Shown: piece after piece, positions 24,378 to 38,200 of the stretch
How the letters are laid out: every line of letters begins with the position of its first letter
Position numbering within the stretch: the stretch's first letter is position 1
Source: Diplolepis rosae
Taxonomy: Eukaryota; Arthropoda; Insecta; Hymenoptera; Diplolepididae
Direction of reading: 5' to 3'
Length of the DNA stretch: 64,000 bases
NCBI GenBank assembly: GCA_030998225.1
Contig: JAPYXD010000704.1
Span: forward strand, 9,052,001 to 9,116,000
Position numbers and translations under genes: made by a program
Notes under the pieces: generated by a model
The model's database searches: none
Seen by the model: the letters and a program-made list of their open reading frames with translations, nothing else
Told to the model about the DNA's origin: nothing

Positions 24378-24782
24378 TCAAAAAAATTTAGATATGACCA
24401 ATCCGACTCCATGACCAAATTTATGGTAAATGTATTCCTGTAAAATAAATTTTTTGTATACAAAATATCTTTCTGAAAATTTGGGTAATATGATAAAATA
24501 CATTGGGGAACGTATGTTTGGTTCGTTTTAGTAAAAAGTTTGCAACAAATTCTTCTCACAAAAATAGAACTGGAAAGTTTTTGGCAATTACATTTAACTT
24601 TAAAAGTTTTTGAAGAAATTTTGCTAAAGCGAACCAAACAGACGTTTCTTATTGGATTCTGTCATATCTTCTAAATTTTGAGAAAGATATTTTGTGTACG
24701 AAAAAAGTTATCTTACATGAATATAAACTATAATTCAATCATGTGATCCAATTGGTCCATGGCCTCAAGTTATATCTGACGA
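24378..24782. repeat. Foldback repeat, second copy of the 18.6 kb family
   Basis: It shares with 18608-18943 the arms containing ATGACCAAATTTATGGTAAAT and the mirrored ATTGGTCCATGGCC. It is about 60 bases longer in the centre, where TTTAACTTTAAAAGTTTTTG has been gained or retained. Both copies are palindromic over their whole length and lack coding sequence. Confidence 0.7.
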
Positions 24783-25243
24783 AATGGAATATTGTTTGAG
24801 TTTGAAAACTGATACATATGGTTTGCCTTTGAAGTTATTTTAATAGTTTCTCAACTTATTAGTTAATTAAATGTCTGTATAAAACTAACTTCCAATCATT
24901 GGCGAATGAAATGTAATTTATCTTTGTAACCAAAAAGTTTATAATTTTTAAATATTCTCGTCTCCAGTTTGTAAAATTTGATACTTTTACTGTCAACCGC
25001 GAAATCAGCAATAGCATTGGTTAGAAGATAAGTAGTAGTATCGAAAAAAACTAAATATTTATGAATCTTTTGTTATGCACTAACACAAAGTATTAACAAA
25101 TTATAAATGACTAACGTAGAAGAAATAAGCAAATAAGGTTTCAAAGAAAAAAATTTTAAAGTTCCATCAATAGTGAGAGGACAAATTTTGAGACTTGGTA
25201 TATTGGCTAACCATTTTTTATTACAAATTTTAAAATCGAGAAA

Positions 25244-25476
25244 AATGTATTAATTTTCAAAAAGATGCGACTGAGAGAGAATTTTGGAGGAAGAGATTTA
25301 TTGTGCTCGCCAAGCACAACTTTTTTTTTGAAAATTTCAATTTTTGAAAAAATGCATTTAAACAAATTTCCAAAATGACAAAAATGTATTTATTTTCAAA
25401 AAGATGCGTCTGAGAGAAAATTGTTGAGGAAGAGATTTATTGTGCTCGCCTAGCACAACTCAGCACAACTTTTGTT
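25244..25476 (+). repeat. Imperfect direct duplication, unit about 140 bp
   Basis: The phrase TTTTCAAAAAGATGCG, followed by CTGAGAGA and, about 20 bases later, GAAGAGATTTATTGTGCTCG, occurs at about 25254 and again at about 25395. Later phrases such as AGCACAACTTTTGTTTTTT recur three times up to about 25620. It looks like a small degenerate tandem repeat. Confidence 0.7.
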
Positions 25477-25639
25477 TTTTCAAAAAAACCAAATGGTGGT
25501 GTTGGTAAAAAATCGTTTTTTTTTCAAAATTTTTGTCCCAATTATCATTTTTATCAAAAATTGTTTGCGGCACAATTCAGTACAAACCTAGCGCAATTCA
25601 GCACAACTTTTGTTTTTTTGAAAAAACAAAATGGCGGTG

Positions 25640-28600
25640 CTAACTTCCTGGACATTCAGGGAAGCTGAAGAATTTGGATTTGGAATAAATGTATTTTCGT
25701 AGAAACCTAGAATTATTGTGATTTTGGGAAACTTGTTGGGAAGAAGTTTTCAGGATTGGCAGGTTGGTAATCGTCCGAAAAATTGATGAGATGTGGTCAC
25801 GGGTACAGTGTTTCTCTAAGGTCGTTATAGGTATAGTGAATAGGAACCTGGAAACTGGCGCCGTGTTGACTCCAGACAGAAAATCAATAATAACTCTGTG
25901 TATGTACGTCTCTTTTTACTTCATGCTTTCATCAGATGTGTGCACGTATCTATGTATTTTTTTTCTCAGAGAAGGTAGTGCTATCTCTCCAAGAATCAGG
26001 ATATGCGACCTACTAACAGACTTTTCGATAATTGAATTTTAGAAAACAGATTTCAAGATCACAGAACTCAGCTTCTGTATTTTCCTTTTTATCCAAAGTG
26101 ACTATTCTTGTAATTACTATAACTGATTTTAATCTGTGTCGAGGCCACTCAGAGTCAAATGTGTCATGTTGAGGCTGATCAGGCTCTAGTGAGCGTCTTT
26201 GTTTTTTTTAATTTATAGAAAATTTATTTTTAAACTTTCATTTGTTTTTGGTTTTAATTTGAATTAGGAGTGAAACTTCCCCAATCCTGTATGTTTGATC
26301 AATCTATTTGAACTTTTTTTTGACAAAGAGTAGAGATATAATAGGAGAGTGACTGTTTTCTTTGATGAAGGTTTTATACTCTCCTCCTCGTTGAGTACCT
26401 CTTTTCACTTTCTTCTATTTTCCATAGCTTTATCTCCCTTTCACTATACACGCTCCATTTGCTGCTTGCTTTAGTTTTAATGAAAACCAACCACTAGGTA
26501 AACTTAACCTTCCATGATTATCGTGTCATTCACTTTGTAATTCATTTAACTCCGCCTACTTTGGAAGTAAGGTACCTATCTATGTGTCACTATGTCGGCC
26601 CGTATGTCATTAAGTATGACGCCACTTGCGTAATTGCTCTTAATTCGACGTAACTAGCTGCCAGACGTTTAAGAATGCCATTCATTCGTTCGTTGCTGTT
26701 TAATATCGTTCACACGTCCCATCGTGAAAAAACGAGAATTGCGATAGAAATTAACATCTTGATTCAGGTGCATGTAGAGTAAAATATTCATTTATGGATC
26801 TGTTTTAGGCCAAGAGTGTATGAAAGAAAGAGTTTTTTTCTATGTTTAGTGAAGCTGATAGTGGAATACGAAGATATGATTCTGGTGAAGATTTCACTAA
26901 AAAGCAAGTTTACATTCTTCTTTGTGCTTCATTATACTCTTGGGAAATTCCTTTTTGTTGAGGTGTCTGTTAATTTACACCATAGAGCATTTTTCATTCA
27001 TTAAATCATTGCAATGATATCTTAAAAACAGAAATGAAGAGGTTTCATTGTATTTTCAGTGCCGGAGTTAAATTTCAGAGTATAAAAAGATAACTGAGAC
27101 TAATTCTTCATTGTATAAACGTAAAGTATAAGTAGAAATTCCGTTTTTAAAAATCTTTTTATCAAAAAAGATAAAATTTTTCAAAGTCTTCTCACTTATC
27201 GAAAATTTGGGGCTTCTATTTAAATTTTGTGAAATTTATTTATTCTATTTTAGAATTGTCATGCTCCGAAATACAAATTTTCGTAAGACTTTATATTTGT
27301 GCAATTTGATTTCTCGTTATTAGCTGTCTGAAAAAATTACAAAATTATCTTGGTGCTAATCGATCGACAGTTTATTTATCGCTGTACCACGTGACAAAGG
27401 CTTGTCGGGAACAAAGTCGATAATGCACTATTGACAGGATCGTTTAATTAATGATCATCCTATGGGTGCGGATGGATTCATAAAATTGAATGAAATAATC
27501 GTATTAAATTGACACTTTATTTAGTTCTTTTAGTCTAGAATAATTTGATTTTGTATCCGGCAAAGAAGAATAAAAGTTTCTTTTAAACCAAATTAAAATT
27601 TATATTTGGCCTCAACTGATAAATTAAAATTGTAAATCATAAATGATTTATAAGGGGTCCAAACCCTGGGGGCCTGGTTGCATGACAAGATTCTGAACAT
27701 GAAGACAAATGATCAGATGAATCCTTCAAAGAGAGCACATCATATAAAAATGTGGTCCAACCGTTTCTCTCCTTTCTTGTAAGATGAAATGCAACTTTAG
27801 ACTTCCATATTTGTACATTCAGGTTTACCTTGAATATGTTTTATTGTTTACTTGGCAATAGAAACGATTGTCAAAATTCTTACGCTATCTTTCGTTCAAG
27901 ACTTCTCTTTATGATTTGTTTCCAATAATAGAAACTAATTGAACTGAATCATTTCAGACTGAATGAGATTATAAATTGCTCCTCGACTTGCGATATTAAT
28001 ACTTCTATTGTTGGCATAAAGTAGAATAAACGCGTATCTATCTTATGGTCATATTTTTGAAAAATATAGAATTGTTATTAAATTTATTGCCAGATTTATT
28101 CCAGGTATTGGGACAAAGTACAAGCTTCTCTCAGATATAAACCAAAAATTATATTCAAGACTCGTTTGATCAATGTTTACTCAAGATGAAGATACTTAAA
28201 TGCAGGATTTTAAGTACGATAATAACACACTTGTTTATCAAGATTAATCTATTGAAGTTTTAAAAGACTCATAGTAAAGTTAGAAGAGTTCCAAGTATTT
28301 AATGACCTTGAGCTATATATTGAGAAAAATATTTTTGAAACTTCAATAATTGTTTATATTCAAGAGTATACCGTATAAAAATAATTTCTTAGAGAGACAT
28401 GTTAAGTTCAATAAAAGAAAATGAAAAGTGTCACCATTGAGTTAGTACGTTATTTACAAATTCTAGTCCCAGCCGTCGTGTATTTTGCTTGTGTGACATC
28501 ACGCATATGATGTAATCGTATGATGGTGATTCTCGTGAGCCCACGCATACAGACAGTATTATATTTTACAATGCACTCGTTGAGTCTAGCCTATAATTCT

Positions 28601-29014
28601 GACAGTATGTTGTACTGATTTTAAAGATGAACTTTATCGTCAATTTTTAATCATCCATCTGTTCTTACATTATTAGTTAGGTATAGCTTCGATTAAAAGA
28701 CAATGTACTGGGTGTGGCTAGGAAGTATGGTATATTGCTTTTTCGTAAATTTTTGCCCTCTATCTACACCCGGTATAAATGCTTAATTCAATTGTTGAAA
28801 TCGATTTTCCAACCCTCGAGAGTTTTCCTTTTAGTGAGAGTAGAGGGTATTAATTTAAGGCTGATAGCACGAGACACGTGACACTTCGCCCCACCCAAAG
28901 CAAGCCACCTTTTTATATTGACAGAAATTAAAAATAGTTTTATTTTTCTTCAGAAATATTTTAGATGACGAAGTAATTCTGAAGACTAATAACAAATTAA
29001 TTTTTTTATTACAG
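25640..29014. other. Non-coding upstream region or intron of beta-spectrin
   Basis: No coding exon is supported. Two stretches are mildly GC-richer, about 25760-25880 and 26560-26720, but neither combines an initiator with a donor as well as the 15.35 kb candidate. The segment ends in a good polypyrimidine tract and acceptor AG at 29013-29014. Confidence 0.45.
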
Positions 29015-29204
29015 GAGTGCCCTTATAAAAGGGTAGAGAAGAAGTGAGCTGTTGGTCCAGTTGACAGAATGACGACCGACATCTCAGTGGTGCGTTCCGG
29101 CTGGGAATCGACGCCACAACAGGAGATTGTCGACGAGTACGAATACGATGGAGGAAACTCCAGTTCGAGGCTTTTTGAACGATCCCGAATCAAGGCTCTT
29201 GCTG
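29015..29204 (+). CDS. beta-Spec: Beta-spectrin exon with start codon
   Basis: The exon begins after the acceptor at 29014, carries 54 bases of leader without any ATG, and starts translation at 29069. It encodes 45 residues, including the acidic [12 protein letters not shown] stretch that precedes the actin-binding domain in insect beta-spectrin. It ends in phase 1 at a GTAAAT donor. The next exon restores frame with a glycine codon, giving ALAGERES at the junction. Confidence 0.93.
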
Positions 29205-32200
29205 GTAAATTATGAATCCTTCCTACTATAGTTCCTATTATAGTTCAAGGTTACTCACTTTCTAACGGGATCAATTTATTCTCTGCAGGCGAACGTGAAT
29301 CAGTCCAGAAGAAAACGTTTCAAAAATGGGTAAACTCCCACCTTGTAAGATGTTCCTGTCGGATTGGCGACCTCTACGTCGATCTGCGGGACGGGAAAAT
29401 GTTAATAAAACTTTTAGAAATATTGTCAGGAGAGCGGTTGCCTAGACCTACAAAGGGTAAAATGCGAATCCACTGTTTAGAAAACGTAGATAAAGCCCTA
29501 CAATTCCTACGTGAACAGAGAGTTCACCTCGAAAATATGGGATCACACGATATTGTCGATGGCAACCCTCGTTTGAGTTTAGGTCTCATCTGGACTATAA
29601 TTTTACGATTCCAAATCCAAGACATTACTATTGAAGAAGCAGATAACCAAGAAACAAAATCCGCAAAAGACGCGCTGCTCCTTTGGTGCCAAATGAAAAC
29701 AGCTGGATATCACAACGTGAATGTGAGAAATTTTACGACTTCCTGGCGTGATGGTTTAGCTTTCAATGCTATTATCCACAAGCATCGTCCAGACTTAATT
29801 CAGTTTGATAAGTTGTCAAAGTCAAACGCAATTTACAACCTCAACAATGCATTTAATGTGGCTGAGGACAAACTTGGCCTGACAAAACTTCTCGATGCTG
29901 AAGATATCTTCGTTGACCACCCGGATGAGAAATCAATTATTACCTATGTAGTAACTTACTACCACTACTTCTCGAAGATGAAACAAGAAACCGTACAAGG
30001 TAAGAGAATTGGTAAAGTTGTTGGAATCGCCATGGAGAACGATCGCATGATTAACGAATACGAAAGCCTGACCAGTGAGTTACTGCGATGGATTAAATCT
30101 ACTATTGAAGCACTTGGTGATCGTCGTTTTGCTAACTCCCTAGTTGGAGTCCAATCCCAGCTCTCTCAATTCTCTAACTATCGTACCGTCGAGAAGCCGC
30201 CAAAGTTTGTTGAAAAGGGTAATTTAGAAGTATTGCTCTTTACTCTACAATCTAAGATGCGTGCCAATAATCAGAAGCCCTATACACCAAAAGAAGGTAA
30301 GATGATTTCAGACATAAATAAAGCCTGGGAACGATTAGAAAAGGCTGAGCACGAGCGTGAGTTGGCTCTTCGTGAAGAGTTGATTCGGCAAGAAAAATTA
30401 GAACAATTGGCTGCCAGATTTAACAGAAAAGCTAGCATGCGAGAAACTTGGCTTTCCGAAAACCAGAGACTCGTTTCGCAGGACAATTTCGGTTTCGATC
30501 TTGCTGCTGTTGAAGCTGCAGCAAAGAAACATGAAGCCATTGAAACGGATATCTTCGCTTATGAAGAACGAGTCCAAGCTGTTATGGCTGTTTCTCAAGA
30601 ACTCGAGGCTGAGAACTATCATGATATCGAGAGAATCAATGCCCGAAAGGACAATGTCTTACGATTATGGAATTACCTACTTGAGTTGTTGAGAGCTAGG
30701 AGATTGAGACTCGAGTTATCTCTTCAACTCCAGCAGAACTTCCAGGAAATGTTGTACATCCTTGATAGCATGGAGGAAATAAAGAATCGTCTCCTGGTGG
30801 ACGATTTCGGTAAACACTTGATGGGAGTAGAAGATCTTCTTCAAAAGCATTCTCTTGTCGAGGCAGATATCAATGTTTTAGGTGAAAGAGTGAAAGCTGT
30901 TGTTCAGCAAAGTCAAAAATTTTTGGAACAAGGCGAAGGTTATCGTCCCTGCGATCCCACTATTATTGTCGAACGTGTTCAGCAGCTTGAAGATGCTTAT
31001 GCCGAGCTTGTACGACTGGCTGTCGAGCGACGTGCCAGGCTCGAGGAATCCCGCAAACTTTGGCAATTCTACTGGGACATGGCAGATGAAGAAAATTGGA
31101 TTAAGGAAAAGGAACAGATCGTTTCTACTGGCGACATAGGCCATGATCTGACAACAATCAATTTACTTCTTTCCAAACATAAGGCTTTACTAAACGAAAT
31201 AACGCACCACGAGACGCAATTCATGTCCGTTGCTGATATTGGTGGTGAGCTTGTTCGTCAACAACACTTTGGTGCTGATCGTATTCAAGAGAGACTTCAG
31301 GCCATTCTCGGAATGTGGAATCATCTACTGGATTTAGCAGCTTTCAGGCGCAAGAGGCTTGAGGAGGCAGTTGACTACCATCAACTCTTTGCAGATGCTG
31401 ATGATATTGATATCTGGATGCTGGACACTCTGCGTCTTGTATCCTCAGAAGACGTTGGTAGAGACGAAGCCAATGTCCAATCCTTGTTGAAGAAACATAA
31501 GGACGTTACAGATGAACTTAAGAATTACGCATCGACAATCGAACAGCTTCACCAACAAGCATCCTTACTCGGTGAACAAGATGCTAAGTCACCCGAAGTT
31601 TTGGAAAGACTTGCTTCAATCGATTCTAGGTATAAAGAACTTCTGGAATTAGCGAAGTTGCGAAAACAGAGACTCCTCGATGCTCTTTCTCTCTACAAAC
31701 TCTTCAGCGAATCTGATGGTGTGGAACAATGGATCGGTGAAAAGAATAGAATGTTGGACACAATGGTTCCTGCAAAGGACATCGAAGACGTTGAGATCAT
31801 GAAGCACAGATATGACGGATTCGAGAAAGAGATGAACTCCAACGCGTCTCGTGTTGCAGTTGTTAACCAACTAGCTCGGCAATTACTTCACGTTGAGCAT
31901 CCTAATTCAGAACAGATCGTTGCTCGGCAGAATGAACTCAACCAGAAATGGGCAGAGTTACGTGAGAAGGCAGAAGGAAAACGAGAAGCGTTGAATTCTG
32001 CTCATGGAGTGCAGACATTCCACATTGAATGTCGGGAGACCGTATCCTGGATTGAAGACAAGAAACGTATATTACAGCAGACTGATAGTCTAGAGATGGA
32101 CCTTACAGGTGTTATGACCTTGCAGCGTAGACTCAGTGGAATGGAGCGTGATTTGGCAGCTATTCAAGCTAAGCTCGATGCCCTGGAGAAGGAAGCACAG

Positions 32201-35200
32201 CTCATTGAGCAAGAACATCCGGAAGAAGCAGCTATTATTCGAGAGAGAATCACGCAGATTCATACTATCTGGGAACAGCTAACCCACATGCTGAAGGAGC
32301 GAGATGCCAAATTAGAAGAGGCTGGTGACTTGCACAGATTCTTGCGTGACCTTGATCATTTCCAGACCTGGTTGACGAAATCGCAGACAGATGTTGCTAG
32401 CGAAGACACGCCTACAAGCTTAGCTGATGCTGAGAAGTTGTTAACTCAGCACCAAAATATTAAGGAAGAGATTAATAATTACACTGATGATTACCAGAAG
32501 ATGATGGAATATGGAGAGAGACTGACAAGTGAAGCTGGCGATGGAGATACACAGTACATGTTCTTGAGAGAGAGGTTGAATGCTCTGAAGGAGGGCTGGG
32601 AAGAACTACACCAGATGTGGGAGAATAGACAGAACTTGCTGTCCAACTCACTTAATTTCCAGATCTTCGATCGAGATGCTAGACAAGCAGAAGTTTTGTT
32701 GTCTCAGCAAGAACATGTCCTTGCTAAAGATGAGACTCCCACCAACTTCGAGCAGGCTGAAAACTTGATTAAGCGCCACGAAGCTTTCATGACGACCATG
32801 GACGCTAATGATGAGAAGATCAATTCAGTTGTCCAGTTTGCTGGGCGGCTGGTCGAAGAAGGACATTTTGCTGCCGATAAAGTCAAAAAGAAGGCTGAAA
32901 ATATCAACGAACGTAGGAACATCAATCGTGAGAAAGCTAACCAACTCATGGAGATATTACGAGACCAGCTTCAGTTACAAATGTTTTTACAAGATTGCGA
33001 GGAATTGGGAGAATGGGTTCAAGAAAAACATATCACTGCTCAGGATGAGACTTACAGAAGCGCAAAGACTGTTCATAGCAAGTGGACAAGGCATCAAGCC
33101 TTTGAAGCAGAAATCGCGAGCAATAAAGATCGTCTCCAGCAGCTCCAAGAGGCTGCAGATGAATTGATTCGAGAAAAGCCTGAATTATCAGAGATCATTA
33201 CTCCGAAAGTTGCAGAATTAGCGGACTCGTTTGAAGAACTTGAAGTTACGACTCATGACAAAGGAGAGCGATTGTTCGATGCAAATCGTGAAGTTCTTAT
33301 TCATCAAACTTGCGATGATATTGATTCGTGGATGAACGAATTGGAGAAACAAATAGAAAGCACTGACACTGGATCCGACTTAGCGTCTGTAAACATCTTG
33401 ATGCAGAAGCAGCAAATGATAGAGACCCAAATGGCTCTGAAAGCACGTCAAGTTTCGGAACTGGATAAGCAAACTGATCATTTGCAACGTACTGTTCCCG
33501 AAGAAAAAATGGAGGAAATTAAGTTCAAGAAAGAAAAGGTAGCGCAGAGATTTGAGCAGCTCAAGGCGCCATTAGTAGATCGCCAAAGACAGCTTGAGAA
33601 GAACAAGGAAGCCTTCCAGTTCAGACGAGATGTGGAAGATGAAAAGTTGTGGATTGCAGAGAAGATGCCACAGGCAACAAGTAGTGAGTACGGAAATTCA
33701 CTCTTCAATGTTCATATGTTGAAAAAAAAGAACCAGTCTCTGCGCACGGAGATTGACCATCACGAGCCTAGAATCAACTTAGTTTGTAATAATGGACAGA
33801 AATTGATCAGCGAAGGACACGAAGACACTCAAGAGTTCCAGAGACTCATATCCGAGCTAAATGAGAAGTGGCAAGAACTGAAAGATGCAGTAGATGAGAG
33901 AAACAGCCACTTGCTGCAGAACGAGAAGGCTCAGCAATACTTCTTTGATGCAACCGAGGCTGAGTCGTGGATGAGTGAACAGGAATTGTATATGATGGTG
34001 GAAGATCGTGGCAAAGATGAGATCTCCGCACAGAACCTCATGAAGAAGCACGAGTCATTGGAACATGCTGTAGAAGATTACGCAGAGACTATTCGTCAAC
34101 TAGGAGAAACATCGAGGCAACTTATCAATGATAAACATCCATTGGCAGATCAGATAGCAGTGAAACAATCGCAAGTGGACAAATTGTATGCAGGTTTGAA
34201 AGACTTAGCTGGTGAGCGTCGTGCTAAACTGGATGAGGCTCTGCAGCTCTTCATGTTGAATCGTGAGGTTGACGACCTTGAGCAATGGATCGCAGAAAGA
34301 GAATTGGTAGCAGGCAGTCATGAACTGGGACAGGATTACGATCATGTAACGCTCTTATGGGAGAGATTTAAAGAATTCGCACGCGATACTGAAGCTATTG
34401 GTTCGGAGAGAGTTACTGCTGTGAATGATATCGCTGATTCATTGATCGCTACGGGACATTCTGATGCAGCTACAATTGCTGAATGGAAGGATGGATTAAA
34501 TGAAGTCTGGCAAGATTTGCTTGAACTGATAGAAACGCGAACGCAGATGTTAGCAGCGAGTCGAGAACTTCACAAATTCTTCCACGATTGCAAGGATGTT
34601 CTTGGTAGGATTTTGGAAAAGCAGAACGCGATGTCTGATGAACTGGGACGTGATGCTGGTTCCGTTTCAGCTTTGCAGAGAAAGCACATAAATTTCATTC
34701 AAGACTTGTCAACTCTTCAAAGTCAGGTCTCACAAATTCAAGAAGAATCAGCTAAGTTGCAAGCAAGTTACGCTGGAGATAAAGCAAGAGAGATCACGAA
34801 TCGAGAAGCAGAAGTCGTAGCAGCTTGGAATAATCTGCAGACGCTTTGTGAAGCGAGAAAAGCTAAATTAGAGGACACTGGTGACCTATTTAGATTCTTC
34901 AATATGGTGAGAACTTTGATGATTTGGATGGATGATGTTGTCCGACAGATGAATACCTCAGAAAAACCCAGAGACGTATCGGGAGTCGAGCTACTGATGA
35001 ATAATCACCAGAGTTTGAAGGCTGAGATTGATACTCGAGAAGATAATCTATTTTCTTGTATTAATCTTGGAAAAGATCTATTGGCTCGAAATCATTACGC
35101 AAGCTCACAAATTAATGAAAAATTGACTGCGCTTACCGAACACAGAAGCGCACTTTTGCACCGATGGGAGGAACGCTGGGAAAATCTGCAACTCAGTATG

Positions 35201-38200
35201 CATTCTTAAAATTAATAACTTTATTATCAAGCATATTGGTAGATGTTTGATACTTATGTAAATATTTATTTCATTAGTTCTGGAAGTATATCAATTCGCG
35301 AGAGACGCTGCTGTTGCTGAGGCATGGTTGATTGCTCAAGAACCGTACCTAATGAGTCAAGAACTTGGTGTAAGTATTTTTTTAAAGTAATGTTATATTC
35401 TGTAGTGTTCTGTTTTAATACAACTTGAATTTTTGTATTTATAGCACACTATCGATGAGGTAGAAAATCTTATTAAGAAGCACGAGGCGTTCGAGAAATC
35501 TGCGGCTGCACAGGAAGAGAGATTCAGTGCCTTGGAACGATTAACCACGGTAAGAAAAAATAATTTTTTTTTTGCTATGTTTGATAAGAAATAATTTTAC
35601 TCTAAATGCTACATAAATTCACGTAATTTTTAATTGTCAATCAATAATTTTCATAGTAAAAGTGATAAAGCTGTATGTATTTTTTCAGTTTGAGTTGAAA
35701 GAATTAAAGAGACGTGAGCAAGAGAGAGAAGAAGAGGAAAGGCGTAAGAAGGAAGAGGCAGCTGCTGCAGAAGCTGCTCGCCTAGCTAAAGCCACTCCTG
35801 TAACTAGTCCTGATGAACCAACAAGTGAAAGGTAAAAGAAATTGATATTTACAAAAATGACATATCTTTTTTTAAAACTATTAATTATTTGTAATACTTT
35901 TCTTGTAGGGCGGAGGCTGATGGAGTAGCAAGTGGACGAGGGGAAGAGGATGGACACGGTAATACACTCGTTTATTTTGAAACCTTATACGTAAATTTTT
36001 GTCACAAAATTAGTATTTTCTTTTTAATTGTGTATTGAAGTAATATTTCAAGTAACTGCATTCTTAAGTAAAAGCTAAATTTGTTCTTTTGGACAGAAAG
36101 TAAAATTTTATTTTCAATATCTTATTTCGCTAATTGAGTAATTGTATTGAGGTGAATAGTAAGAAATTGGAGATACTTTAGCAATTTGATTTAGAATATA
36201 AATTCTGCGAAATTAGATAATGTCTCAATACTTTTTTCATGGCCTAATTTCGTAGATAAAACTAATTGGATAAGCATGATTCGCTAACAGCACGTTTGTT
36301 CTTGCCTCTCTTTTTCTCCACCTGATCCGTGATTTATCCTTTCCTAATCACATCCTTGGAATCCTCATTCCTTCATTTAAAAATGCACCCCAATGCGGCA
36401 CGGAATGCACAAACTGCAGCGGCACTCCGTAAGGCTTCCACACGAACACCGCAACCCCAAGAAAAGCCCACGGAAGGTGAGTGTATGGTTTCAATCGACC
36501 GCATTACCAATTACCAACAACGATTCTATCATTAAACAGCTTTCAAAGCAGCAAACTTGAGAAGAATCAAATTTTCATTCCCATTCATCACCCTTTTTAA
36601 CTATTTTCTTTATCCATTAATCGACTTCACAAATTGTCTTTCTAATAATCTTTTTCATCCCTAATATAAGCAGCATATGAACATATTGTGGAACCCAGCA
36701 TTAATTAATTTTATTACTCTGGTGGTGGAATCTTGGATGGAGAGTTATTGAAAAGCTGATTGTATTTATCTGCATTGTACATTTTGCTACGATAATTTTG
36801 TTATCTTATATATTTCAGCAGATTCGCAACGATCTCCTGCTTTTATACAGGTGATGGTGATGTTGAAATGTTCACTTTCATCTCAAAGCTTCTTGCAAGC
36901 TTAGAAACATTGCTATGAAAATTTACCAATTCGTAAAAAAGAATGTGGCTTTGGATAAATAAGACTAAAAAATTCAAATGCGTAATAAATGACGTTTCAG
37001 TAAAAGTAATTGAATATGATACAAAGTCACACTTCTTAATCAATTATATGTCGCTTGCTATTTTATGAACATTTTCCTCGTGAATCAATGCTCTTTATCA
37101 AACTGTACATTTTCTTCAATGTAATTTAGTAATTAGAAATTCTATAATTTCAATTTACAAAAAATCCGTTTAAAACTAAGGTAAGCTTGCACAAAATAGG
37201 TAATGCCTTTCATTCATTTAATTTAATTTAGACCGCTTTCATTTTCTTCCTTTGATTACATTTCTTCATTATCTCTTTAACTTGATTTTCAATCCTAACT
37301 TTCTGTTTTTTTTTCAATACTCAAAGATTTTCTAAATTTAATCAAATACCAAAAAAATTAGAGACATTCTTGCGAGTGTTAGAAACAATCCGAGTACAAA
37401 TTGGACGGCGATTTTTGTACGCTTCGATATAGGGGGGAGGGTTTAAGTTAAAAATTCGTGGTTTTTTTTTCATTTACACGTGAATTGAAGAAAACGAGTA
37501 CTTCGGTGAGAAAGAGTTTTGGAGAAAAAGTTGTCGAGCTGGAAATTTCCCATAGGAATATTCAAACGCCATTACGCTAAATTAATTTGTTTATTAGTTA
37601 TTCAATTTTTATCTAAGAAATTACGAAAAAGTTTAACTAGTCATAAGTTGTTAAAAAATGAAACTCGAGTTTTCTCGTTCATTGGAATATATAGTATTTT
37701 AGTAGCGCTACAATTGTCTCCTTTACGAATTTTCTCTATTTGTCATCATTCCCGAATTATTAATTTTGTAACTAAAAAATGTAGTAGAACCGAAGTTATG
37801 AATTAAATTTAAAAAAAAGTTATTTTCGTTGCTATTTGTTATAAACAAATTCGATTTGCGCTAAAATTTTACAAAAAGACTTTTTTTTAGTTACAAAATT
37901 AATAACTCGGGAATGATGACAGATAGAGAAAATTGGTAAAGTAGACAATTGTAGCACTACTAAAATACTATATATTCCCATGAACAAGAAAACTCGAGTT
38001 GCATTTGTTAACAACTTATGACTAGTTAAACTTTTTCGTGATTTCTTAGATAAAAATTGAATAACTATTAAAGAAATTAATTCAGCGTAATGGCGTTTGA
38101 ACATTTCTATGAGAAATTTCCCGCTCTAGAACTTTTGTTTGAAAACTTTTTCTCTCCGAAGCACTTGTTTTCTTCAATTCACGCGTAAATGAAAAAAAAA

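Noticed and set aside
30280..34051. Minus-strand and shifted open frames inside the beta-spectrin exon
   Set aside because: Shadows of a strongly conserved 5.9-kb coding exon; none has independent features.
37519..38104. Two similar 90-95-codon open frames on opposite strands
   Set aside because: They are the two arms of the same palindromic MITE, so similarity is due to the inverted repeat and not to gene duplication.
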